Source: Syntrophomonas sp964422685
GTDB lineage: Bacteria > Bacillota > Syntrophomonadia > Syntrophomonadales > Syntrophomonadaceae
Assembly: GCA_964422685.1 (NCBI GenBank)
Contig: CAYRCG010000007.1
Span: forward strand, 1-29,657
Reading direction: 5' to 3'
DNA: 29,657 nucleotides
The position numbers and the translations under genes were made by a program. Position 1 is the stretch's first letter. The number at the start of each line of letters is the position of its first letter. Of this stretch, positions 7,856-15,112 are shown piece by piece. The notes beneath the pieces were generated by a model. It had not been told where the DNA came from. It searched no databases and saw only the letters and a program-made list of their open reading frames with translations.

Positions 7856-8977
7856 TTATTTTTGCTGAATTATCAGGATGTTTAGATTAACCTTGGTTCC
7901 TTCTACCTTCTTTTCATCTTTATTTTCCCCGCCGTCCTCGGAATTCATCCTCCCTTTTGTTTCTGCCGGTATTATACCATCTGGGGCGGAATTAGTTTTT
8001 CTTTTTACCAGGCCATCTTCCCCCGTCGTCTTATCCCTGTTTCCTTCCAGGGTTTCTTCGCTATTATTATTGTTCGGTTCTGCTAAAATAGCCAGGTTCC
8101 CGGCACCGGTACCGGCCTCGCTTTTTCCCGCCAGTGGAGATTTATCCTCCTCAACAGTTCTCGATAATTCTTTATCCTGTTCTCCGCCTGTCGGAGGATC
8201 TTCAACGGCAAATTCTATTCCTAAGGCCTCCAATTCCGCTAGTAGTTCGGGAGTTTCCGACGGTTCCAGCTCCAACATAATCCTTCTGGCCTCACTATTG
8301 CCATAAGAACCGGGCAGTACGCTATACTTGATCCCCCGTCCATCAGCCAACTCCATTACCTGGGCCAAAACAGCGGGCAATTCCTTCGCCATTATCTGCC
8401 CGGTATAATTATAATCTATATTATCTTCGATTTTCGGCTCCTGTCCGCTTTTCTTTTCTCCTCCCGTACCCGCTTTTACCCGGGAGTTGGAATCAACTAC
8501 AGCCGTCGGTTCAGCTATTTCCTGCCCGACATTCCCCTCCTCTTGTTTCCATTGTTGGAAACGCTCTAATATATCCTCTATAGCTACCCGGGGTTTCCTG
8601 TCTTCTTTTTTATCCTGCCAGCCGACGAAAAAATCCCCGACAGACAAATAGCTGCTAGCATAGATACCAGATGCCAAAGCTAGCCCGGCCAAGACTGCCG
8701 CAACCCATCCTCCCTTTTTAGGACGTTCTATAGTTGTAGCACTGAATATCTTGTTTTTGTTTTCCTGTAAGCTTTTTTGCACAACGCTTGAAAAGTTCTC
8801 CGGGGGCAGCGGTGTTTCCATTTCTCGCATAATGCCCCTAAGAAGCCGGTAATCATCCAACTCCCGGCGGCAATTTGCACATCGGGCGAGGTGGGCCTCC
8901 AACGCTTTGGTCTCTTTGTCGCTAGTCATTCCATCAATGTAGGCTGAAAGCAGCTCACTGACCTGCTCACATTTCAT
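7856..8977 (-). CDS. Zinc-binding (zf-HC2) transmembrane anti-sigma factor
   Basis: The N terminus has Cys3 and the HLARCANC motif (His29, Cys33, Cys36), the Hx3Cx2C signature of ZAS-type anti-sigma factors that hold an ECF sigma factor inactive. A single hydrophobic segment at about 91-110 crosses the membrane. The remaining roughly 260 residues would lie outside: an acidic, low-complexity region rich in Glu, Lys, Gly and Asn, with one folded-looking piece at about 195-260 (ELPAVLAQVMELADGRGIKY onward). ATG 8977 has GGGAGG eight bases upstream; 373 residues. It follows the sigma gene by 32 bases. The long outer part is a candidate sensor or protease target; the signal is unknown. Confidence 0.88.
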   Translation of the reverse strand: MKCEQVSELLSAYIDGMTSDKETKALEAHLARCANCRRELDDYRLLRGIMREMETPLPPENFSSVVQKSLQENKNKIFSATTIERPKKGGWVAAVLAGLALASGIYASSYLSVGDFFVGWQDKKEDRKPRVAIEDILERFQQWKQEEGNVGQEIAEPTAVVDSNSRVKAGTGGEKKSGQEPKIEDNIDYNYTGQIMAKELPAVLAQVMELADGRGIKYSVLPGSYGNSEARRIMLELEPSETPELLAELEALGIEFAVEDPPTGGEQDKELSRTVEEDKSPLAGKSEAGTGAGNLAILAEPNNNNSEETLEGNRDKTTGEDGLVKRKTNSAPDGIIPAETKGRMNSEDGGENKDEKKVEGTKVNLNILIIQQK

Positions 8978-9009
8978 GGCAATTTCCTCCCGCTTTTTAG
9001 ACGAAGCAA

Positions 9010-9591
9010 CTAGGGTAAAAGTTCCCTCTCTAACCATTGTTTCCTTAAAATGCTTCTGGCCCGGCTCAAACGCGATTTTACCGTACCTAACGAACAATTC
9101 AGGACATACGCAATCTCTTCGTAGCTCAAATCCATACTATCCCGAAGAAGTATTACTGCTTTATGTTCCGGTTTCATCTGGTCCAAGAGATTTTGTATGT
9201 ATTGTGATAATTCTTTCTGCTCATATAGCTGGTCTAACGGGGGAGAGGGGTCCATTATCTCCTTTTCGATTTCATAACCTCGGTCAGTTACGGCAGCTTC
9301 ATCCAATGAAAGAGCGGCAATTCTCCTTTTACGGCGCCGGATTTCATCTAGGCAAACATTAGTGGTGATCCTGAATATCCAGGTACCGAAACTGGATTTC
9401 CCCTTGAAATTTTTCAAGGAGCGAAAGGCTTTTAAAAAAACTTCCTGCGACATATCGTAGGCATCTTCTTCATTTCCCATATACCTGAAACTTAAGGCGT
9501 ATACCTTGTTTTGGTATTGTAAAACTAATTTTTCAAAAGCCTGTGTGTCCCCCTCCATGCTTTTCTTCACCAGTATCTGTTCTGAATGCAT
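9010..9591 (-). CDS. ECF (extracytoplasmic function) RNA polymerase sigma factor, SigW/RpoE-like
   Basis: A 193-residue group 4 sigma factor. Region 2 covers QAFEKLVLQYQNKVYALSFR, the -10 recognition part DMSQEVFLKAFRSL and FGTWIFRITTNVCLDEIRRR. Region 4 near the C terminus has LSYEEIAYVLNCSLGTVKSR, the helix-turn-helix that reads the -35 element. ATG 9591 has AAGGAG nine bases upstream. The adjacent downstream membrane anti-sigma factor should control it by sequestration and release on an envelope signal. These operons are usually autoregulated, but I could not find a convincing ECF promoter upstream. The specific subgroup cannot be settled by eye. Confidence 0.93.
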   Translation of the reverse strand: MHSEQILVKKSMEGDTQAFEKLVLQYQNKVYALSFRYMGNEEDAYDMSQEVFLKAFRSLKNFKGKSSFGTWIFRITTNVCLDEIRRRKRRIAALSLDEAAVTDRGYEIEKEIMDPSPPLDQLYEQKELSQYIQNLLDQMKPEHKAVILLRDSMDLSYEEIAYVLNCSLGTVKSRLSRARSILRKQWLERELLP

Positions 9592-9868
9592 AGGGTATTT
9601 CTCCTTAAAAGTTGGTTAAAAGCTATAATGTTTTTCATATAATGATTGCACTATAAATTGGGTTAAATGTATAACAAATGGCTTTCAGGCCATCGTATAA
9701 TCTATACAATAAAAGTTTTCGCCATTCTTTCTAAAATTCCTTTTGTTTTTTCCTTACCTTCTTATAACAAGAAGTGAAGCATTTGCCTCCCGCCTGCCAA
9801 TATTCTGCCCACTTTAGCTTTTTTCTTACATACTGCCTGCCGGAAAGCTTTCCCCTGCTCAATCCTTC

Positions 9869-9897
9869 TTGACAAGGATACATCAGGCTACTATAAT
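9869..9897 (+). promoter_or_regulatory. Sigma-A promoter of tRNA-Leu(CAA)
   Basis: TTGACA at 9869-9874 and TATAAT at 9892-9897 are both perfect and exactly 17 bases apart. Transcription would start near 9904, about 22 bases before the tRNA. The rest of the 9592-9868 gap shows only a weak ATGGC/GCCAT inverted repeat at about 9678-9694. Confidence 0.9.
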
Positions 9898-9925
9898 TAA
9901 CTTTGCATCGGGATTTAATATGCCC

Positions 9926-10010
9926 GCCAGAGTGTCGGAATAGGCAGACGAGCGCGACTCAAAATCGTGTGCCGCGAGGCGTGTGGGTTCGAGTCCCACC
10001 TCTGGCACCA
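9926..10010 (+). tRNA. tRNA-Leu, anticodon CAA
   Basis: The acceptor stem GCCAGAG pairs with CTCTGGC, followed by A and an encoded CCA ending at 10010. The anticodon stem CGCGA/TCGTG encloses the loop CTCAAAA, so the anticodon is CAA (UUG codon). There is a long variable arm and the T arm GTGGG-TTCGAGT-CCCAC. It is the second leucine tRNA in the window, each as a single-gene unit. Confidence 0.96.
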
Positions 10011-10019
10011 TAGGAAAAT

Positions 10020-10047
10020 AGGGGCTTTAGGGCCCCTTCTGTTTTTT
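10020..10047 (+). terminator. Intrinsic terminator of tRNA-Leu(CAA)
   Basis: AGGGGC (10020-10025) pairs with GCCCCT (10032-10037) around a six-base loop, followed by TCTGTTTTTT. It lies ten bases after the tRNA CCA end. Confidence 0.85.
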
Positions 10048-10059
10048 CTGATATTCAGT

Positions 10060-10134
10060 TTCGGGTATCACTGCCGAAGTTAAACTTTAGGGCGAAAGGC
10101 AAGTACCTTTCGGGGGGAGACGTTGAAAAACAAC
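10060..10134 (+). other. Cluster of three short hairpins of unknown role
   Basis: Three consecutive inverted repeats occur between the tRNA terminator and the next gene: TTCGG/CCGAA (10060-10064 with 10074-10078), CGAAAGG/CCTTTCG (10093-10099 with 10106-10112, loop CAAGTA) followed by a G run, and GTTG/CAAC (10122-10125 with 10131-10134). I do not recognise a known riboswitch or RNA family. The likely promoter at 10123-10151 would place most of it upstream of transcription, so it could be DNA-level structure, a small RNA or chance. Confidence 0.3.
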
Positions 10135-10151
10135 AGCTTATAGCGTACAAT
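10123..10151 (+). promoter_or_regulatory. Probable sigma-A promoter of the peptidoglycan-binding-like gene
   Basis: TTGAAA (10123-10128) and TACAAT (10146-10151) with a 17-base spacer. Predicted start near 10158, about 30 bases before ATG 10189. Confidence 0.6.
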
Positions 10152-10188
10152 ATATTTAGTAATGATGCTTTGGCAGGGAGGACATTCC

Positions 10189-10656
10189 ATGCAGAAAGGT
10201 TATTTTTTCTTTCTGATTCTGGTACTCGCATCTGCGGTTATTTTAGGTTCTACCATCGGTCTTATCAGTAATGTGAGCTACATAGTCCAACACACAGAAC
10301 TTCTAAAACCTCAACCTAACGAGGCATCTCCTGACGTACATGCAGATAATGCTATTCCGCCTGCACCTAAGCCTAGCAGTCCCGATTCCCTTCAGGGGGA
10401 AAAACAGCCCTCTACATCTTCAGGTAATTCTGAATACATGATTCTTAGCCAGGAGGAAAAAGAACAGATTAAACAGATGCTTTTGGGGCTGGGTATGGGG
10501 GAAAACGACGACCTGGGTCAATTCGTATTGGAGTACCAGAAGAAAAACTCATTAGAAGCCACCGGCATTCTGGACTCACAAACCCTTGACGCTATTATAA
10601 GGCAAACCACCCTCAAGGAAGTTAGCCGGAGCTTAAATCGCGGTATCAACGTCTGA
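10189..10656 (+). CDS. Membrane-anchored protein with a peptidoglycan-binding-like C-terminal domain
   Basis: A 155-residue protein with an N-terminal hydrophobic helix at about residues 5-25, a Pro/Ser/Asn-rich linker of some 50 residues, and a C-terminal helical domain. The stretch GQFVLEYQKKNSLEATGILD followed by SQTLDAI resembles the PG_binding_1 repeat (FQ..nGL..TG.lD..T). It would sit outside the membrane and may touch the cell wall; no catalytic domain is present. ATG 10189 has AGGGAGG seven bases upstream; an upstream ATG at 10162 lacks such a site. It ends 31 bases before the sigma-54 activator gene, so they are probably co-transcribed. Whether it senses a signal for the activator is speculation. 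Confidence 0.7.
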   Translation: MQKGYFFFLILVLASAVILGSTIGLISNVSYIVQHTELLKPQPNEASPDVHADNAIPPAPKPSSPDSLQGEKQPSTSSGNSEYMILSQEEKEQIKQMLLGLGMGENDDLGQFVLEYQKKNSLEATGILDSQTLDAIIRQTTLKEVSRSLNRGINV

Positions 10657-10687
10657 ACACTGTTAGTAAAAACCCGAGGTGAAATTA

Positions 10688-12355
10688 ATGCCGCAAAATG
10701 TTGAATTGAACTCCCGGGACTATGGAATGCTTTTTAACTCTATTCTGCAAAATATAGATGAAGGCATATTACTTATCGATAATTCCTTGAAAATTGTTTT
10801 TTGCAATGAAAATGCCGGCAAAATAGTCGGCTTCTCTCCTAGGCAATTAATAGGCCAAGACATAGATTGTCTAAAACCTCTTATTAATCTTGACGCTACA
10901 TTTGTCACCGACAGGGCAAATAGGGAAATCCAGACGATCAATGACGAGGAAATCGATGTTTCCCAAAGCTCGCTGGAAATAAGACCTGGATGTTTCTTCA
11001 CTTTCGTTGTATTACGCAATATGGAGAACTTCAAGGAATATCAACTCAATTCTTTTTTGCAAACCCCTTATGAGGGTATAGCAGTTTTCGATAAAAATGC
11101 CCATCTGTTGTACGCCAACGAAGTGTTTCGGGAATCTTTCCCTACCTGTTCAGGCCATGAATTAATCCAGACAATAGATACATTAATCCCCTGGACTAAT
11201 CTACAGCAAGCTATAGAGCGGGGTAATACTTTGTCCACCGACGTGCTCTCTCCCGATGGCCAAGCTTTGAAAATGGTTTTCCTTCCTATTACACGGCATA
11301 ACAGAAACCTAGGTATCATAGTTAAAAGCAACCGGGTGGAATTAAACCAGACCAATGAATGGGAACAGCTATTAGAGCAGTATCGCCAAGGGACTGCTAA
11401 ATATACCATGAATAATATAGTGGGAAATAATAGGCATATTCGCAAACAGAAAGCATTAGCCGCCCGGGCTGCGCGCAGTATATCTACCGTGCTCATTGTG
11501 GGTGAAAGCGGAACGGGTAAAGAGATTTTTGCCCACGCCATACATAATATGAGCCCGCGTTGTCAAGGCCCATTTATTAGGGTAAACTGTGCCGCCGTCC
11601 CTGAGACCCTATTGGAATCGGAGCTTTTCGGTTATAGCGGAGGTGCCTTTACCGGCGCTCTTAAGGAGGGTAAACCAGGTAGATTTGAATTGGCGAATAA
11701 TGGCACTATTTTTCTGGATGAAATAGCGGATATGTCCTTATCCATGCAGGCTAAACTACTAAGGGTTCTGCAGGAAAAAGAAGTAGAGCGTATCGGCAGT
11801 CTCGGCAGCATCAAGGTAAATATCCGGATAATCGCTGCTACTAATCAGGATTTAACCAAATTGGTAAAAGAAAACAAATTCCGCGAGGATTTGTTTTACC
11901 GCCTGAATGTAATAGTCCTAAACCTACTTCCTCTTAGACAACGGGCGGACGATATTCCTTTACTGAGTCACCATCTTCTGCACCGTTTGAACCAGGAACT
12001 AGGAACAAGGATAGATAGGATAAACCCGGAAGTTATTCAACATTTCTGTTCTTATGATTGGCCGGGTAATATACGCGAATTAGAAAATACTATCGAGAGG
12101 GCAATTAACTTCTGTGAATATAATTGCATCGCTTTAAACGATATACCCGATTATATAATCAGCAGTAAGAAGCGCAGCTTCTCCGCCACAGATCCTATGC
12201 CCAGCCTGGATGATATTCTGGCTCAGCACGAAAAGAAGCTTATCGAAGAGGTTCTAAGGAATTGCCGGGGGAACAAAAGTAAAGCGGCAAAAACCCTGGA
12301 CATTCACAGATCGGTACTATACAGGAAGTTGGAAAAATACAATATCGAACTATAG
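10688..12355 (+). CDS. Sigma-54-dependent transcriptional activator, PAS-PAS-AAA-Fis
   Basis: A 555-residue enhancer-binding protein. Two PAS-like sensor domains lie at about 12-115 (ILQNIDEGILLIDNSLKIVF) and 122-230 (FLQTPYEGIAVFDKNAHLLY). The sigma-54 AAA+ domain has Walker A GESGTGKE at 272-279, the sigma-54 contact loop GAFTGA near 318, Walker B TIFLDEIADM and the arginine-finger region FREDLFYRLNV. The C terminus is a Fis-type helix-turn-helix (NKSKAAKTLDIHRSVLYRKL). There is no receiver domain, so PAS ligands or redox state may control it directly. ATG 10688 follows GAGGTGA; GTG 10679 is a weaker alternative. A -24/-12 promoter lies about 220 bases downstream, before 3-hydroxybutyryl-CoA dehydrogenase, its likely target. 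Confidence 0.95.
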   Translation: MPQNVELNSRDYGMLFNSILQNIDEGILLIDNSLKIVFCNENAGKIVGFSPRQLIGQDIDCLKPLINLDATFVTDRANREIQTINDEEIDVSQSSLEIRPGCFFTFVVLRNMENFKEYQLNSFLQTPYEGIAVFDKNAHLLYANEVFRESFPTCSGHELIQTIDTLIPWTNLQQAIERGNTLSTDVLSPDGQALKMVFLPITRHNRNLGIIVKSNRVELNQTNEWEQLLEQYRQGTAKYTMNNIVGNNRHIRKQKALAARAARSISTVLIVGESGTGKEIFAHAIHNMSPRCQGPFIRVNCAAVPETLLESELFGYSGGAFTGALKEGKPGRFELANNGTIFLDEIADMSLSMQAKLLRVLQEKEVERIGSLGSIKVNIRIIAATNQDLTKLVKENKFREDLFYRLNVIVLNLLPLRQRADDIPLLSHHLLHRLNQELGTRIDRINPEVIQHFCSYDWPGNIRELENTIERAINFCEYNCIALNDIPDYIISSKKRSFSATDPMPSLDDILAQHEKKLIEEVLRNCRGNKSKAAKTLDIHRSVLYRKLEKYNIEL

Positions 12356-12366
12356 ATTCTAATTGT

Positions 12367-12413
12367 AAAACAGTTTGTGTGTTCCTTATTGCAACACTGT
12401 CCTGTTTTGTTTC
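12367..12413 (+). terminator. Probable terminator after the sigma-54 activator gene
   Basis: An interrupted stem of AAAACAG (12367-12373) with CTGTTTT (12402-12408), plus an inner GTGTT/AACAC pairing, followed by GTTTC. It is imperfect, but lies 12 bases after the stop codon. Confidence 0.5.
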
Positions 12414-12497
12414 ATCCCTGCAAAGCCCGCAGTCACGACCCTTCTTTTCGATGGGCGTAACTATATGAGACAAATCATCCGCGTTCCGGCTTTTGTC

Positions 12498-12531
12498 CTA
12501 TAGTAAATTGCTGCGCGAAATGTAACTATAG
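12498..12531 (+). promoter_or_regulatory. Palindrome, probable enhancer (UAS) for the sigma-54 activator
   Basis: CTATAGT at 12498-12504 is mirrored by ACTATAG at 12525-12531, and a self-complementary GCGC (12513-12516) sits exactly at the centre. The centre lies about 83 bases upstream of the predicted sigma-54 start site, a normal enhancer distance. A partial second copy (CTATA, then CTGCGC) follows at 12536-12547. Binding by the adjacent Fis-type activator is inferred. Confidence 0.6.
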
Positions 12532-12570
12532 TAGGTCTATACTGCGCTTTTCATAGTCCTTACTAATGCT

Positions 12571-12586
12571 TGGCATAATAATTGCA
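12571..12586 (+). promoter_or_regulatory. Sigma-54 (-24/-12) promoter of hbd-crt
   Basis: TGGCATAATAATTGCA matches the sigma-54 consensus TGGCAY-R-N4-TTGCW, with GG (12572) and GC (12584) exactly 12 bases apart. The predicted start is near 12597, giving a leader of about 130 bases before ATG 12727. The next gene upstream is itself a sigma-54 activator. Confidence 0.87.
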
Positions 12587-12726
12587 GGTTTTATTAGAGG
12601 CTAATGCTATATCCAAGTTTAATAGCTTTTCATAGTAATAAGTATTTTAGGGGGTGATTTGCTTCTTCCTCGCCTGAGATGGGCTACTTATAACAGAAAG
12701 AAAAAATATAAGGGGGTTACAATTTT

Positions 12727-13581
12727 ATGGGTTTTAATAATGTTGCTTTACTAGGTGCAGGTACTATGGGACAAGGTATAGCCTGGGCCATTGCCGCAGC
12801 CGGCAAAAACGTTATACTATACGATATTGACATGAAGTTTGTTGACAAGGCTATCGGGGGCATCAAAAAGGGCCTGACCAAAGCAGAGGAAAAAGGCAGA
12901 GCGGCTGCGGGGACTGCTGACGCAGTGGTGGGCAGGATTAAAGGCACCACCAATTTCGACGATTTAGCTGCCGGCGACCTAGTCATTGAAGTAGTGCCGG
13001 AAGTTATGAGTCTCAAGAAAGAGATATACACCAAGTTAGATGCTCTGATGGGACCGGATGTTATTCTGGCCACTAATACTTCTTCTTTATCTATTACCGA
13101 AATCGCCGCCATCACCAAGAGAGCAGACAAGGTAATAGGAGTTCACTTCTTTAACCCGGCCAATGTTATGAAGCTTATAGAAGTTATTCCGGCGGTACAA
13201 ACAGCAGAGGCTACTGTAGACGCTGTAATCGAATTTGCCAAAGAAATAGGCAAGACCCCGGTTAAAGTTAAAGAGGGTCCTGGGTTCGTAGTTAATAGGA
13301 TACTCCTACCCGGCATGAACGAAGCTGCTTTTATTTATTATGAAGGTCTGGCAAGCGCGGCCGATATCGATACTGCTATGAAGCTCGGCGCCGGGTGGCC
13401 TATGGGTCCCTTGACCCTATGCGACCTAGTCGGTGTTGACATAGCTTTAGCTGTATGTAATACCCTCTTTGCCGAGACCGGCGATTCCAAATATCGCCCG
13501 GCACCCCCGTTAAAACAATTGGTACGGGCTGGCTGGCTGGGGATGAAGACCGGCAAAGGTTTCTACGACTACAGTAAGTAG
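12727..13581 (+). CDS. hbd: 3-hydroxybutyryl-CoA dehydrogenase
   Basis: Cytosolic NAD(P)-dependent interconversion of 3-hydroxybutyryl-CoA and acetoacetyl-CoA. The N-terminal Rossmann motif is GAGTMGQGIA (from residue 10), the catalytic His140 is in GVHFFNPANVMKL and the C-terminal domain carries GPGFVVNRILLPGMNEA. The 284-residue length is standard for the clostridial single-function enzyme. ATG 12727 is preceded by AAGGGGG with a longish ten-base spacer. It is followed 141 bases later by crotonase, and both are probably expressed from the sigma-54 promoter at 12571. In a fatty-acid oxidiser it would run toward acetoacetyl-CoA, in a butyrate producer the other way; the sequence does not tell which. 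Confidence 0.96.
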   Translation: MGFNNVALLGAGTMGQGIAWAIAAAGKNVILYDIDMKFVDKAIGGIKKGLTKAEEKGRAAAGTADAVVGRIKGTTNFDDLAAGDLVIEVVPEVMSLKKEIYTKLDALMGPDVILATNTSSLSITEIAAITKRADKVIGVHFFNPANVMKLIEVIPAVQTAEATVDAVIEFAKEIGKTPVKVKEGPGFVVNRILLPGMNEAAFIYYEGLASAADIDTAMKLGAGWPMGPLTLCDLVGVDIALAVCNTLFAETGDSKYRPAPPLKQLVRAGWLGMKTGKGFYDYSK

Positions 13582-13607
13582 CATGACTAGCATTAGATGA
13601 TAATTGT

Positions 13608-13634
13608 GGGGGCTTGTTGAAAAATACAGCCCCC
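13608..13634 (+). other. Hairpin between hbd and crt
   Basis: GGGGGCT (13608-13614) pairs perfectly with AGCCCCC (13628-13634) around a 13-base loop. No T run follows (TTATCG), so it is more likely an mRNA-stabilising or processing hairpin than a full terminator. No separate promoter for crt was found in the gap. Confidence 0.55.
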
Positions 13635-13722
13635 CTTATCGTAATAGCAACTTTGTGATTTATTTTTCATTTGCTTGATTTCGTTGACTTGAACTAAATG
13701 GAACAAAAAGGAGGAAACAGCA

Positions 13723-14505
13723 ATGGCGTTTGAAAACCTTATCCTAGAAAAAGACGACTATCTTGCTACTCTTTATATCAATCGCCCCAAGGCCTTGAAT
13801 GCTCTCAACGCAGAAACCTTATATGAAATGGAAGATGCCATAAAGGATATCAAGGCCGATGATAATATTAAAGTAGTTATCATTACCGGCTCCGGTGATA
13901 AATCCTTTGTTGCCGGCGCAGATATTACCTTTATGTTACCACTTTCCCCCCATGAAGGCAGATTCTTCTCCGATGTCGGGGAAAGGGTAATGCGGCAGTT
14001 AGAATTAATGGAAAAACCGGTTATTGCTGCTATTAATGGGTTCGCGCTCGGCGGAGGTTGCGAATTAGCTATGGCTTGCGATATTAGATTAGCCTCTGAG
14101 AAGGCCGTTTTCGCCCAGCCAGAGGTAGGTCTGGGTGTAATCCCCGGTTTCGGCGGAACTCAGCGTCTGCCCCGCATAGTTGGCGAAGGACGGGCCAAGG
14201 AGCTTACCTATACTGCAGATGTCATTAATGCGCAAGAAGCCTATCGCATCGGCCTGGTAAACCATGTTTATCCGGCTGATCAACTGATGGACGAAGCAAA
14301 GAAAATGGCCAAAAAGATTGCCGCTAAGGCTCCGTTAGCGGTTGGTTATGCCAAATTTGCCATCGGCAAAGGGTTACAGGTTGATATCGACACCGCCATG
14401 AGCATAGAGTCCGATATGTTCGGTATGTGCTGTGCTACCGAAGATAAGTTTGAAGGCATGGGTGCTTTTGTTGAAAAGAGAAAACCCACTTTCAAAGGAA
14501 AATAA
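13723..14505 (+). CDS. crt: Crotonase / 3-hydroxybutyryl-CoA dehydratase (enoyl-CoA hydratase)
   Basis: Reversible hydration of crotonyl-CoA to 3-hydroxybutyryl-CoA in the cytosol. The 260-residue crotonase fold shows the first oxyanion-hole segment VAGADI, the second INGFALGGGCELAMACDIRL with catalytic Glu114, and FAQPEVGLGVIPGFGGTQRL with catalytic Glu134. The 20-residue separation of the two glutamates matches true hydratases. AAAGGAGG lies just before ATG 13723, a near-perfect ribosome binding site. It pairs with hbd for consecutive steps of C4 acyl-CoA metabolism, and a strong terminator follows. Broader enoyl-CoA substrate range is possible. Confidence 0.95.
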   Translation: MAFENLILEKDDYLATLYINRPKALNALNAETLYEMEDAIKDIKADDNIKVVIITGSGDKSFVAGADITFMLPLSPHEGRFFSDVGERVMRQLELMEKPVIAAINGFALGGGCELAMACDIRLASEKAVFAQPEVGLGVIPGFGGTQRLPRIVGEGRAKELTYTADVINAQEAYRIGLVNHVYPADQLMDEAKKMAKKIAAKAPLAVGYAKFAIGKGLQVDIDTAMSIESDMFGMCCATEDKFEGMGAFVEKRKPTFKGK

Positions 14506-14517
14506 TCTGTATCTGCC

Positions 14518-14553
14518 AAAAGGGGTTTTGCATAGAGCAAAACCCCTTTTTCG
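14518..14553 (+). terminator. Strong intrinsic terminator of the hbd-crt operon
   Basis: A perfect 14-base stem, AAAAGGGGTTTTGC (14518-14531) with GCAAAACCCCTTTT (14537-14550), loop ATAGA, running into T. It begins 12 bases after the crt stop. Confidence 0.93.
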
Positions 14554-14601
14554 TCTTCTCTGACGGCACACCCTCATAATAGTATGAAAGTAGCTGTATA
14601 A

Positions 14602-14674
14602 TGTCATTGCTATGAAAGGGGTTTTTAGACGCAGATTTACGCTGACCCTTCGGGCGCTAATGGACGCTGATAAT
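14602..14674 (+). repeat. 73-bp dispersed repeat (copy 1)
   Basis: This stretch recurs in inverted orientation at 24609-24681 with about 67 of 73 positions identical. It contains the core GCAGATTTACGCTGACCCTT. Both copies lie next to the TCATTCC/CAATGAC repeat family. The open frame that crosses it is an artefact of the repeat. The rest of the 14554-15112 gap holds the next repeat and no gene that I can support. Confidence 0.85.
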
Positions 14675-14759
14675 ATCTCAACCATTAAACAGCGAATGCC
14701 TTGGCCCTTTTCGTTTACCGTTGTGCCCAAGGTGCGTGATAATTCCAGGCGGAGCCACT

Positions 14760-14847
14760 GTCATTCCGAGCTTGCGAGGAATCTTAACCCCCGTAAGGCA
14801 CACCTGCCTAGGGAAGATTGCCACGTCGCTCCGCTCCTCGCAATGAC
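14760..14847 (+). repeat. Composite palindromic repeat (REP/BIME-like), full copy
   Basis: It has two related units. Unit A (14760-14784) begins GTCATTCC and ends GAGGAATCT; unit B (14815-14847) begins AGATTGCCACGTCGCT and ends CAATGAC. The outer ends are inverted (GTCATT and AATGAC). Other copies or fragments are at 17688-17713, 18844-18919, 23252-23284 and 29149-29213, all between genes. Confidence 0.85.
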
Positions 14848-15112
14848 AGGAGCTGTGGGCTTAATAATTAGGTTAACAAAACTGTGTGAAGTAGATATAC
14901 ATATATCAACCTAAAAAGATATTGTGAACTAATATGCCCAAGAATTGCTATCCTCACAGCTTTCTTTTAATGGTTAATAGAAGCCAAATATACGGTAAAT
15001 AGCCTATTGTACATAGATAGTGGCTTTTCTTATATCTGAACTTAAGAAGTATTTGTGACATTATACTTCAATCTGAATAGAATATATTATACTCGGCAAA
15101 GGAGGGTTGAAT

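Noticed and set aside
9592..9780. ECF-type promoter for the sigma operon (GAAAACTTTT at about 9720-9711 on the minus strand)
   Set aside because: The -35 looks similar to ECF sites, but the possible CGAT/CGTA -10 is about 19 bases away, outside the usual 16-17.
10060..10134. c-di-AMP (ydaO), c-di-GMP or other known riboswitch
   Set aside because: None of the conserved core sequences of these classes is present; only simple hairpins are seen.
14612..14914. Plus-strand frame of 100 residues
   Set aside because: It is made up of the two dispersed repeats; the coding look comes from the repeats lacking stops.
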